Shown here piece by piece: positions 38,950-50,800 of a stretch of DNA of 64,000 bases. Below the pieces are notes generated by a model that saw nothing but the letters and a program-made list of their open reading frames with translations, was not told where the DNA came from and searched no databases. The stretch lies in assembly GCA_037893245.1 (NCBI GenBank), contig JBAIAA010000608.1, positions 186,001 through 250,000 on the forward strand, read 5' to 3'. This stretch comes from Crossaster papposus. Lineage: Eukaryota; Echinodermata; Asteroidea; Velatida; Solasteridae. Position numbers and translations under genes: made by a program. Position 1 is the stretch's first letter; each line of letters starts with the position of its first letter.

Positions 38950-40671
38950 ACCCTAGCTAGGGCAGGACACACGACCCCTCCCATAAGTGACATTCGCGCC
39001 CTCATGAAACTTGTACTAACGAAGAATAATTTTTCCTTCCTAGATAAGCACTATCTACAGGTTCATGGCACTGCAATGGGTACTCGCATGGCACCCTCCT
39101 TTGCATGCCTCTTTTTGGGTTACCTCGAGGAACGCATGCTTGCCTTAGCACCGTGCCGTCCCTGGATCTGGTGGAGATACATTAATGATGTATTTTTCAT
39201 ATGGACCAGTGATGAGGACAGTCTGCTGACTTTCACTAATCACATGAATTCCTTCCACAGGACCATCAAGTTCACATCAGAGTACTCGCATCATCAGGCC
39301 CACTTCCTGGATGTCACCATCCGCAAGGAGGACAACTTAATAACCACTGATCTGTATTCTAAACCCACAGACACACACCAATATCTCCACTCCTCCAGCT
39401 GTCACCCTAGGCATTGCAAGACTGGTATAGCATTTAGTCAGGCCCTCAGACTCAAAAGGATTTGTTCTAACGACTATGATTTCTCCCGCCATTCACAGAT
39501 ACTGAAGAACAACTTGGTTGCCAGGGGTCACAGTTCCCGCCAAGTTCAACGTGCCATTGCCAGAGCCAAAGCCGTACCCAGAATTTTGGCTCTAAAGGTA
39601 AAGGCCCCCCAGGCTAATGCCAAACCCATGATCCCCCTGGTGACTACCTTTCACCCCAGTCTCCCTTCCCTTCGCAAAATCACCAACGACAGCCATCACA
39701 TTCTCCACACTTCAGATCGCCTTGTCCGGGCCATCCCCGACAGCCCTGTATTGGCCTATAGACGCCCTCAAAATTTACGAGACCTCATTGTTCGAGCCGA
39801 AGTTCCCAGCTTGGATGCATCTCCCCCCATCCAGCACGGAACTTTCAAGTGCAGTTCTAGATGTGTGGTCTGCCAGATCCACATTCAGGAGTCTGACTCC
39901 TTTTCTGGCCACTCTTCTGGTACTACTCATAGAATTATTGGTAACATCACTTGCAGTAAATCTAATGTCATATATCTCATCTCTTGCAGGTTTTGTGGAG
40001 TTCAGTATGTCAGAGAGACCAAAAATGCCCTAAAAAGCGTTTCTACGGTCATCGATCGACTGTCAACACCAAGAAACTGGATACCCCTGTAGGACATCAC
40101 TTTAACCAGCCTAACCATTGCATTTCTGATATGATTCTTCAGGGCATAGAATCACTTGGCCATCGGAAAGACTCAGTCCGCCTCAGCCGGGAGAAAGTCT
40201 GGATGAATCGTCTTCGGACTATTCAACCACATGGGCTCAACCACATGGGCTTGTCATCTGTTTCAGATTCATTCCTTGCCAGAATTTTGTTTTTGTTTGT
40301 TCTCACTTCTCTGGTTTTCCTCAACCCCCCCCTCTCCTCATTACTCCTATTCATACTTATTTGTTAGTTCTTCCCTTTGATCTCCACCCTGGACCCCTTT
40401 CCTTGTGGCTTTACCCCTTCTGTTTTTGTTCCTACCCCGCCTTTGATCCTACCCACACTGACCTCACCCTTTAATCCCTCAGCCTAATCCTCCTTTTGTT
40501 GTTTGTTCCATTGAACTCTGTGCTTTTTTCTTTTGTGTTTTTTCAGCGTCCATGATGTGCATCATGCTGTATATTGCCCTATATATGTTTGTTTCTTGTA
40601 CACAGTCATTTAGTCTCTGAAGAAGATCTTGTTAAGATCGAAATATTAGGCCCTCTTAACTTATTTGATTT
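38950..40671 (+). mobile_element. Penelope-like element, copy 2, inserted in the Gypsy fossil
   Basis: From 39004 an open frame carries the Penelope reverse transcriptase C-terminal half (VHGTAMGTRMAPSFACLFLG, WWRYINDVFFIW, HFLDVTIRKEDN) and then the linker region. The GIY-YIG endonuclease follows (VIYLISCRFCGVQYV, then HFNQPNHCISDMILQGIESL in another frame), so this copy is broken at least once. The 5' end is truncated. The tail contains the ribozyme-like core at 40617-40643. Penelope-like elements have no capsid gene and are distinct from LTR elements. Confidence 0.88.
40617..40643 (+). ncRNA. hammerhead-ribozyme-like core, Penelope-like copy 2
   Basis: Same core as at 32120-32146: CTGAAGA, six-pair stem GATCTT/AAGATC with a GTT loop, GAAA. 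Identical in both copies. Confidence 0.5.
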
Positions 40672-40678
40672 CAGTTTT

Positions 40679-41065
40679 TGTTGTGTTAATTGTTGGCGTT
40701 ATGCGCTTTCCGGGGCGGTTAGCCGGGTGTGCGCCCACCGTTTTGTTTGGGGGCAAACAAGGTCTTCGTGGGGGGCTGTGTAGCGTCCGTGCCGGTTGGC
40801 CGGTAGGGGGCGCTGGAGCGACTCCACGGTGGTGGGATCGCCCTGGTGGCTCCTGCTGGTGCGCTCCGGAAACCCGTCCCCGGATCGCGTATACGCCGAA
40901 CCAGTTCAGACCAGTTCTAGGTGCCGCGTTTTAGTATGAGCTGCATGACTTGTTTTGTAGGCAAGAGTACAGAATAAACGGCAGAGAATCACGGTAATCA
41001 AGGAACACTTGTCTCGGGAGTCTTTATTGTGTGTTGTGTCGACCCCAGGAACAATCTACGTTACA
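40679..41065 (+). repeat. LTR-like sequence at the right end of the Gypsy fossil
   Basis: Starts TGTTGTGTTAATTG and ends ACAATCTACGTTACA. It contains an AATAAA signal near 40974 and a TGTCTCGGGAGTCTTTATTG block typical of an LTR R/U5 region. Assignment to the Gypsy element rests on position and composition. Confidence 0.55.
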
Positions 41066-41437
41066 ATATATACCTTCGAACAGGTCAGTTAAACGATATT
41101 TACTATAAAACACAGAGCGTAATTACATCATGTACTGCGCGCGCCTGGTAAGAGACCCTGGTAATGTGCAATTTGACAATTTACAACACATGGGTAGAAT
41201 TAGGGAAAGGGTGAAACAATTAACAATCTTGTATACTTCGTGGACGGTTTATATACAAGAGGGCGCCATATTCTGGGTTGGTAACAATACGATATATATT
41301 AAATCTTACCTGCCATTGATGACAGCATCAGAACCAAAGCTGCTGCTCCGTCCATTCTTCAAGATCCGAGCACCAATCTGCTAGTATGTATTTATCAACC
41401 GACTCACACGCCAACGACAATTACAGAAAAGGCTCTT

Positions 41438-42512
41438 ACGCACGTATACAACTCGAATACAATCGATAAGCGCCTCAACTTTAAACTAAATCAAAGCTTT
41501 GTCCGATTGATACAAATATCGAGAATTCGTTTTTATATTTATCAGCTACTTCAACGATCGGGACACCGACGCGACTTTAATAGGCAGCTACGCATGTAGA
41601 GCACCGAACGAGGATCCGACTGACAGGAAAGAGACTAAATATATCGTAGCTCGAAACCGTCTCTGATAGACGAAATGCTGAACACTCCGTTAGCGTTCAT
41701 CGTATATCAGCAAGTACTCAAACGTACGTAGTTTGCCACGTCAGCTAAGCAACCGCAGACCACAGACCAGGCTGACGTCATAGCCATCATACATCCAATC
41801 AAGAACGAGCCTGAACTTACGAGGAAAGTCTAAATATGTTTAATTGGTGCAAGGTTACAGCATGGGCGGAGCTAATGCTGGAAGCGGGTAACGTAACAGC
41901 CAATGAGCATTCCCCGGTAATTACAGTTTCTAGCTAAAACAAAACATCATCTTGAAACTAACGAAAATATCATCTCGAAACTGAACAATCAAGCCCATCG
42001 CGTTCATAAACAGTAACGAATCGATATGAGACGGCGCGGTACCGCTTACAAACGGACACGGCCTTCGCTAATGAACACAGACTCCTATCCTCAGTAGCAA
42101 TCAAGGCTGGTCTAGGTAATTACACAACTGTGTATTCAACGAACCTTTAGAAAGCGAAATGTACCCGTAGAGGGTCGCAATAATAATAGATAAACTAACG
42201 AAGGCAACAAGTCAGTTGGCATTCAACAACAAATTACTCTACTGCCGCTCAAATTCTTATTGGAATACCCATCCAGTAGTCATGAAAATTCGCAAAATTC
42301 TCCTCTTTTTTTAAAGTGGCATTATTATAATTGTATTATTATAAAAAATGTTGGATATCTGCAAATGGTGTATTCTACCTTTAAAAATTACTTTTAAAAG
42401 TGTGATTTGTAGGAAATATATTATGTGCCACAAAATACGTTTGAAAGTAATACATGTGCATGTATTACGATAAGCTAGAGTACGTGCTTCTAAAATGCTT
42501 GTGATCCGTTGT
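41438..42512. repeat. 1.06-kb direct repeat, copy 1
   Basis: Near-identical to 46042-47101 in the same orientation. Includes GCACGTATACAACTCG at the start, CAGACCACAGACCAGGCTGA in the middle and GGATATCTGCAAATGGTGTA near the end. Non-coding. Confidence 0.85.
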
Positions 42513-42924
42513 AGACCATGGGACGAGTGCGATTATTGTGTTCGTTCGTGATCCCCAATTTGGTACAAAATGAAAACGTCAAAGTTCATTCAAGTTGTTG
42601 TTGCTAAATACAAAAATGACTGTTCATTTTTGCAAAAGTGGCACTTTTGGTGTATTTATGGCGAAAATATGGACCGATTTTTTTTTTTTTTACAAAACTT
42701 GCCGTTACTTGAATCTAGGCTTTGGCCCGTGTTAGGCTCCAGCGTTATTGCCAAACTGCATAATTGAAGCCAAAACTGAAACACAGTTTCATTTAACAAA
42801 ACGACACTCACGTGACTAAACCTAAATTGTGACCAATCGGAAATACTGTGTTATGAGTCTTCGTCGGCATCCAATCAGCGCTCTCGTTACGCACAGTTTC
42901 TGACCCGGTGTACAGCAATCCAAC

Positions 42925-43095
42925 ATGGCGGCTTCTAAAGACGACGCCGAGTCTTTATTTACGTGTATTTTGCACTGTGATTCTGGAGCCAAAGGCAGGG
43001 TTTCTTTCACCTTTTTATATTCAAAGCTGGTCTCGCTTCCTCGAGTTTGCTGACAAATGGAAGAGTTTGAAGGGAAAACAGTCAGATATAGCGAG
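42925..43095 (+). CDS. possible first exon, unknown gene
   Basis: ATG reads MAASKDDAESLFTCILHCDS then GAKGRVSFTFLYS; a shifted frame then reads SWSRFLEFADKWKSLKGKQS and DIAR before a GTAATT donor. The N-terminal Cys-x2-His pattern and SW..FL..ADKW look like a real coding exon with a small frame break near 43020. I do not recognise the family. No promoter or continuation is certain. Confidence 0.4.
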
Positions 43096-43550
43096 GTAAT
43101 TTCTGGCCAAACATGACTTCGCGTTGCAGAGAGCGGATGGGTTTAGCATCGGCAGGCGGACCACCGAAACATGTTGGATTTTATCGATCTTGCTACGCCC
43201 GGTTTACGGACATCAATAAGATGATGAATCAATAAGATTAAGATAGAGTAAGTCACAGCTGTCCAAGAGAAACGACAAAGGAAATCGTTGGAACCGGTAG
43301 GTGTTGCAGTAACGTTCAGGCCTAGACTTCAGACTTCGTTCAGGGTGAAGCATAACACCTCAGTGTTTGTTTGTGGTTCCGAAAAAGATTCTGATGCTCT
43401 TAAATGACATTTACGCCAACAGGCCATATTCTCTTAACTATGATATTGACCTTATATACGGGGCCACCTTATATAACACGCTTGATGTTATTATAGTTCT
43501 GTAACTCTTTCTTTTGTCATTTGTCAATGTAGAATATGTTATGGAATGAA

Positions 43551-43622
43551 TGTGTTGTCGGTGCTGTGCATGTTGTCGGGGTCATACTAATAACCGACAA
43601 CACGCACAGCACCGACAACACA
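43551..43622. repeat. 29-bp-arm hairpin
   Basis: TGTGTTGTCGGTGCTGTGC... pairs with ...GCACAGCACCGACAACACA with one mismatch and a 14-base loop. Confidence 0.85.
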
Positions 43623-44280
43623 TCAAAAACATTTGATAGTGACCAAAGAGGAAGAGAACTATAATAATACAATACAAAAAGTCAAAAGATTGTCATTCAA
43701 CTCGAGGTTGCAATTAATTTTTAAAATGGATATGTTTTTTCACGCGAATTTTTTTCTATATCCAGCATGAACGTTGGCCGCTATTTTGCCTTCTGGCTGA
43801 AGTTTGACATTATGCACGAGTCTATCAGATGTGGTTGTAGCTGCTACCATAGACTCGTGCATAATTTCAAGCCGCAGCCAAGTAATCTGTACACAGCCTA
43901 CAGCAACTCCGCGTGCTAATTTAATAAATGAAATTGTTGGATTCACGACAACTTAGCTACACATACATGTAGCTCGTCAAATCTCGTTTATGTCAAATTA
44001 CGTGTACTTAAATTTAGCCAGCTCTGGCTAAGTACATGTATACACCTATCTTTTATCCCCTTTTTTTATCAAGGGGGTGGGGGGGGGGGTGTGTTTGAGA
44101 AAACATTAGGTGTGAAGCGTGTGCAACTTTGGCTCCATATTTTTGTGTAGAACATTTTAAAAAGAAAAAAAAATAGGGACAAGGGACAAACTAAATTTCC
44201 TTTCTTGTAACGAGTCATTTCCAAATTCCATCATTGATTGTATTTTTCCATTCTGTTTTCTCTCTATACCTTATATGCAG

Positions 44281-44400
44281 TTGCTAATCAGGAGACGAGC
44301 AGTGATGATGACAGACCTCTAAAGAAGACTTGTGTTTACTTAGATCCAGTGCCAGCCTACCATCTAAGCCCCAATGTTAGAAGCATGACCTACAGGCTAT
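44281..44400 (+). CDS. possible internal exon, unknown gene
   Basis: Follows a pyrimidine-rich acceptor ending ATGCAG. Reads VANQETSSDDDRPLKKTCVY then LDPVPAYHLSPNV. The acidic/basic pattern could be a linker or nuclear signal. It may belong with the exon at 42925. Low certainty. Confidence 0.3.
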
Positions 44401-45739
44401 GTGCATTATCTGCCAAAAATAGCATGGGTTGGGAATATTGCAACATTAATGTGCTCACTTCAGTGATTTTATAATTCTTAATTTTAGAGGGAAAAGCTGA
44501 GAGAACTATTCTCGAACTTGTTTTTGTTTACTAAATGACTAAATATTTAAGACAAGTCAGAAGCATTTTTCTGACACTTTTCATTCTTTTCACGCAGTTA
44601 ACTTCCACTATCCCTGTTCCAATGAGGGCAACTATTTTCAAGGCTCTTTCTAATTGAAAAGTGTAACCTAGTTGAAACTTATTCGTGAAACATCCATTAT
44701 GGGGTATGAATATCCCTCTTACTGAGAAAAGATGGTACATGTACTTAAATAGGCATTTACACAAATTTAAATGTAATTATTATTTGAAAATGGTGCATAC
44801 AATTCACCATTTCTGTAATTTCAGATGTTATTACAACATTGACTTTAATCACAATTTTGAAAAAAAATGAGTGAGTACAGAAGTTTATGTACTAGTGCTG
44901 ACAAGAATAAAATGACAAACAATAGATATTGTTTGGATCTTATTTTTTAATGTATTTCATTATTATGTATTTCATTACAAGCTCGCCTTGCATGAAATTC
45001 CCCTTTAAACAAAACACTGAGCTGATTGAACCCCCCCCCCTAAATAGATACAAAATATTGCAGATTGAAATTGAATATAAGCCATTTTATTTATCAATCA
45101 ATTATCTAATAACACACTTAAATGGATCAATCTGGGCACCCATCAACCCAAAGAGAGTGATTTACAAATAGTTAATATTTGTCACCAGCAACTTTTTCCT
45201 GTCATGTACATGTACATGCTTCATGAGGCGAGTTGGCTTGAGTCAATACAATATTAGGTGAACAAAAGTATGGGGCGAACTGGCTTTGGGGCGAATGTGT
45301 TATGAAAACAAGGCGATAAAAACCAACTCGCCCCATGTTATTTTCGCCCCATCAAATTTTTAACGTGAAATAACTCTCCAAAGTGCCACTTTTGCAAAAA
45401 TGAACACCCCAAATGTTGTTAGGTATGCCCTCAAGATCAATTTGTGGAAGTTTTATTATGTACCAAGTTGGGGATCACGAAAATGTCTTTCTGAAAGGAT
45501 TTTGTGACTTCGTCCCATGGTCTATTGGTGGGGAGATGAAACTTGTGTATTTTGTCCATAGCAGCTGGCGCTGCAACATCACCACTATAGAGGGCGCTGT
45601 ACCCAACATTAATGCGCTTCCGTTTATGCTCTTGAAAGCAGACTACAAAGTACTAATTGCATGCACGTACTTTTCGGGTGCCTGTTCCCTTCGATTTGTC
45701 AGAATTGTTCTAAAGAAAAATGTTATTAAGAAAAGTGGG

Positions 45740-45815
45740 TTCTATAGTGGATTCGAACCAGGGGCCTTTCGATCTATAGCTCAACCCACTATAGCCATCG
45801 CCAAATACCACTGTA
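45740..45815 (-). repeat. tRNA-like SINE relic
   Basis: On the minus strand a B box GGTTCGAATCC sits in TGGTTCGAATCCACTATAGA; the head is otherwise diverged. Confidence 0.4.
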
Positions 45816-46041
45816 TTCGAAAGTGCGCCTGTTAACGACACGATTTATAGTCCAGCTCCCTCGATCGCACAGTGGTCTTTGCAAATTGCATCTAGCGGTA
45901 TATCATTTTCCTTATTTCTCCAAAGGCTTTCCTAGAGAGCAATCAGCAATCGCAGAACTGCGATTATCAAGGCGCACGCACGAAATTCCTTTGTAAACAG
46001 CGCTAATTAAACATGAAAGGCAGGCCAGTACGACCGCTACT

Positions 46042-47101
46042 ACGCACGTATACAACTCGAAAACAATCGGGAAGCGCCTCAATTTTAAACTAAATCTAAG
46101 CTTTGTCCAATTGAAGCAAAGATCGAGAATTCGTTTTGTATATTTATCAGCTACTTCAACGATCGGGGCACCGACGCGACTTTAGAAGGCAGCTACGCAA
46201 GTAGAGCACCGAACGACGATCAGACTGACAGAAGAGAGACTAAGTATATCGTAGCTCCAAACGGTATCTTATAGACGAAATGCTACGTTAGCGTTCATCG
46301 TATATCGGCAAGTACTCAAACGTACGTAGTTTGCCACGTCAGCTAAGCAGCCGCAGACCACAGACCAGGCTGACGTCATAGCCAACCTACATCCAATCAA
46401 GAACGAGCCTGAACTTGCGAGGAAAGTCCAAATATGTTTAATTGGTGCAAGGTTACAGCATGGGCGGAGCTAATGCTGGAAGCGGGTAACGTAACAGCCA
46501 ATGAGCATTCCCCGGTCATTACAGTTTCTAGCTAAAGCAAAACACCATCTTGAAATTAACGAAAATATCACCTCGAAACTGAACAATCAAGCCCATCGCG
46601 TTCACAAACAGTCACGAATCAATATGAGACGGCATGGCACCGCGTACAAACGGACACGGCCTTCGCTAATGAACAGAGACTCCTATCCTCAGTAGCAATC
46701 AAGGTTGGTCTAGGTAATTACACAACCGTGTATACAAAGAACCTTTAGAAAGCGAAACGTACCCGTAGAGGGTCGCAATAATAATAGATGAACTAATGAA
46801 GGCAACAAGTCAGTTGGCATTCAACAACAACATACTCTATACTGCCGCTCAAATTCTTATTGGAATACCCATCCAGTAGTCATGAAAATTCGCAAAATTC
46901 TCCTTTTTTTTAAGTGGCATTATTATAATTTTATTATTATGAAAAATGTTTGATATCTGCAAATGGTGTATTCTACCTTTAAAAATTACTTTTAAAAGTG
47001 TGATTTTTAGGAAATATATTATGTGCCACAAAATAATTTTGAAAGTAATACATGTATTACGATAAGCTAGAGTACGTACTTCTATAATGCTTGTGATCCG
47101 T
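46042..47101. repeat. 1.06-kb direct repeat, copy 2
   Basis: Second copy of 41438-42512. GGGGAGAT(G/A)AAACTTGTGTAT lies on both sides (near 45528 and 47107), a possible long flanking duplication. Confidence 0.85.
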
Positions 47102-47416
47102 TGGAGGGGAGATAAAACTTGTGTATTTTGTCACAGGTAAACAACACAACAGTTTGTTAAAAAAAATGGTTACAGATTTTAGGCAACGTTGGGTAAAATG
47201 TTCCCAACATTGGTCAAATTGGAAAAAATTACACATTGTTGGTACAAATTTTAACCAACTTGTTTAACCAACAAAATGTTAATACATGTTTTGAGAGTGA
47301 AAGGGGTAACACTTCGCCGTGGTGATACTTTCTCATAACCTCACGGGGGTATAGGGTCTATTGAGTATACCGCGGTGTACATCAGTGGAGGGGAAACAAC
47401 TCCGATGTTGAATTAA
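47102..47416. other. 3' flank of RFX4
   Basis: TTGGT/ACCAA words near 47200-47290; no clear polyadenylation signal. Confidence 0.4.
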
Positions 47417-47894
47417 CTACAGTGATGAACCGTACTGCCTGTACTCATTTGCATGGGTCGGCATGTGAAATGGCTCCTGATGCTGGCCGTAGTTAGCGTG
47501 CTGGTGAAACTCCCGGTCGTTGAGGTGATAGAAGGCGCCTGAAACAGGCTGGTGACCGTCCATCGGAGTGCGGCAATCGGCACCGTCGTCATTCGGCGCC
47601 GGCGGTGGAACTAGACGAACCTGCCTGCATCTGGTCCCGACCGGTTCCGGGTGGTTTTCAAAGCTGTTCCTCGGTGACAGCGCGGTATCGCAGTCGGGGC
47701 GTGGGTCTCTTTGGGCGCCGTTGGTACTGTATATCCCGTCGTCGCCCTGATAGTAATAACTGGAAGTAAATGCCGGTGCAGCGTGGAATGGGTGGTTGGG
47801 CGCAGCATCTTGCACGAAGGATGGGTTGCTTGGGTACGGGGCTTTGGAGGCTGCGGAGTCGGTACTGCTAGTCACGGGTACGAAGGCACTCTTC
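47417..47894 (-). CDS. RFX4: RFX4 exon 15 and stop
   Basis: 478 nt: [20 protein letters not shown] through [12 protein letters not shown] and TAG. His/Tyr/Pro-rich tail, similar in character to the end of vertebrate RFX4. Confidence 0.88.
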
Positions 47895-50800
47895 CTGCAG
47901 ACGGTAATTGAAGATCGAGCAAACAGAATTGATGCCGAACGACTTAGAAACCTTTAAACTGGTACATTTTTGAACTGATAAACTGAACACATTGAGTGTT
48001 GAATTCATTAGTTTTAATGACTAAATTGGTTTGGTAAAAGCGAATGAATATCTTTTCTCTGACGAACTTTATTGTGAGAGTTGGTGAATTTGAATAAAAC
48101 ATGTTCTAAAATAGTCGGGAAAACCTATATTATTTAAAAAAACAACACAACATTGACACTTACTCTGGATTGTAAATTGACCACGGGGAATAGTCGCCGA
48201 ACTCGCAGAGACTCGCCAGGTGTGACCCGGCCGCCGTCGACTGTTGCATGTCTGGATCGTGTGACGGACCGCGCGACTCCGCGCAGGCCATGTAACTGCC
48301 GAGGGTCATCAGCTCCGATGAGTGACCTGGGTCCGAGCGGATCGAATAGCAACAGTCGGATGACAGACCCTGGGGATCTGTTGAGATTACCAAGAGATGC
48401 AACAAAATCCATTAATTAGGTATCACTTTAATTCATCAATCATCAAGCACAAGGTTTCCCAGTGAAGACATCGGTTTCTCTATCAGCGACATCCGGCGCC
48501 CCATCATCAACTCCCAGCTTAATGAGCCCCCTCATACCCTAGGACAACTTAGTTCTCTAGCCTATATGGATTCCCTATACCCTTGGCAACCTTCCCCTTT
48601 CAGCCACCTCCCTTCACACTAACACGTCGCCTGTGCAATCAGCCAGCATCTTCCACGATCTGTATGATGCACCCCATGAGTTGCCTTTTTCTTACGCTTC
48701 ACCGCTTCCAGGCTCATATATAGAGATTCTGTGGTGCATCTTAAGTGATGTTCTTGTGAGATGACCGGTGACGGAGCTAGTTGGATGTGACTTACTTAAG
48801 GACGACGACGTGGCAGTCTGAGATCTACACTGAAGCTGACAAGGAGTTTGGTCGGAAGTCCTTGACGCCGACCTCCAGTCTGGCCTCATCGAAAATGTGA
48901 CTTCTGCGTCCAAAGCTTTAGGAAGATACAAACAGAAGTGAGATTTGAAGGTTAGCACGGTGAAAATGCGATTATGGTAAGTTGTTTGCGGTAGCACCAC
49001 GTGGTAAACTATCTTTCGTAAGTCTGTGTGGTTCCGAAAAGAACCGAAGAGAACCCAACGTTTCGGACAGTATGCTCTGCTCGTCTTGAACATACCAGCC
49101 GACAGGCAGATCATACTGTCCAAAACGTGGAGATCCCTCCGGTTCTTTTCAGAACCACACAACTCACAAAAGAGAATTACCAAATGGTGCCACCGCAAAC
49201 TACTTATCATATTGTAGTAAAATGTGCATTTACTTATTAGAGCCATGGGTTCTTCTCACCATCGATTAGAAGAGAGGCTAAGATGGCGAATAAATCAAAC
49301 AGATTATTACCCACCGTCATTTGCTTCTCCCTTGAGCCTTCGAAGTAAGCTGTCACCTCGCTCCCGAGTGTTGATCAGCTCCATCTTGTAGTGCACGTAC
49401 TCGTCCAGTGTCGTGTGAAGGAGGTGAAAGCAGCCTGTTCGTGCATAAAATGGACGACACTTAACTAACGAACACGACTTAAACAGTGTTGTTTCACTAC
49501 ATAACCACCGGGGACAGAAGCACAATAGGCGAACAATTATAGATCCTTTTTGTCCTCGCGCGGGCGGTCGTCTTTTGTTGAATGTTGTCCCCGGGCTAAG
49601 TCTACGGGATTAGGTTATAGTTCAGGAACAAAGGGAAACACAACAGGGTATCCGCGGTCGTTATGTAAAACATGACTGGGTATATGTAACGAAAGTTCCT
49701 CTTCTTAATGTGTTATTTTTGTACCGGGAAACTTTGTCACCTTGAGCCACGTACATTATGGCCGGCCTTATTGTGGGTGGTAGTCTTGCTATTCAGCGCA
49801 ATTCAGAACGACGGTGTGGTGTTTGTGACCACCGTTTGACTAGCCTCTTGCCTAGCTAAAAAGGCTAATTTAGCTGCCATGCGGCGACTGGAGCTGATAC
49901 TATTTCAGTGCTAACGAGTTGCGGGGCCATGTACTGTGGTCTCCGGTTCCAGTCGCTTTGCGCTTCACAGATTTGCAAAATGCTTCACCGAATTGTTTGT
50001 TTTATTGTACACGTACCAAGGTGTTATATTTACGTCACTCGAGTCTAATTTTAGGTCCGAACTTCTTACCAAAACTTGGGGAGCTGCGAAGCGTCATGTC
50101 TCTCATGACCTTTGTGCTGATACAAGACCAGATGAGCATGAACCGCCTCGCCCTTTGACACACGCTCCCTGACCCTTGACCCCGTGGTTGCTGCAAGGTA
50201 AATACAAGGGAAAGAGCAAGAGAGATCAGAATCAGAGCCTTAACGAATTCGCTTCGCAATTACTTTCGCGTGAAGTATGAACCGGCCTTAATATGATGAT
50301 GGACGACGAAGAGTATTTGTACCAGACCAACGTCTAGTCTAAAATTAGGGGAATTTCTTCGTTACTCTGTAATATGTTTTGAGTAAGTACATTGTGTTTA
50401 TACTTCGATTTAGTACCGAATAACACATTACATGTACTTTCTATGCAAACTCACCTCAGTGAGGGCGCACAGGTGGAAGAGGTCTATTGTCTATAATCAG
50501 GGATGTAGTCGAGTCCATCACAAGCCAATGCAAGTCCCTGTAAGTCCCTGCAAGTCCATCACAAGTCCTTCAGTTGCAATTCAAATCACAGGCTATTCAG
50601 AACAGCTTTGACAAAAGCATTCCTTTGTCATTGTTCATCCAGTTACTTGTGACTGCCTTTTATGAAGGGACTTGTGACTGGCTTCACGAAAGGACTTGTG
50701 AACGGACTTGCAGGGACTCGACTACAACCCTGTCTATAATGGTGAAGACTCACCTTTTCAACGCATCGCTCGAGGAGAGCGTCTAGCCAGTCAGTGTAGG

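Larger units (their letters stand above)
33033..41065 (+). mobile_element. Ty3/Gypsy LTR retrotransposon fossil
   Basis: Old copy of an LTR retrotransposon, broken at several places (roughly four to six). Parts in order: GC-rich leader, a 30/39-bp repeat array (33540-34400), gag-like region (about 34420-35170), reverse transcriptase and RNase H (about 35300-36600), integrase (about 36600-37830), a zinc-finger-like segment (about 38125-38300), then an LTR-like end (about 40679-41065). A Penelope-like element lies between the last two. No matching left LTR was recognised. The element is much more GC-rich than the DNA around it, which suggests a different composition at arrival. Age: old enough to be decayed, yet domains are still easily recognised. 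Confidence 0.85.
42513..45540. other. segment bounded by inverted arms with possible captured exons
   Basis: Left arm about 42513-42660 (GACCATGGGACGAGTGCG to GCAAAAGTGGCACTTTTGG) is inverted at about 45376-45530. Between them are two exon-like pieces (see 42925 and 44281), a perfect hairpin at 43551-43622 and a small MITE relative at 43768-43895. The arms and the flanking direct repeats suggest that a composite unit moved or duplicated. Confidence 0.55.

Noticed and set aside
41438-47101. The 1.06-kb direct repeats as LTRs of one element
   Set aside because: No retroelement coding sequence lies between them and the ends lack TG...CA structure.
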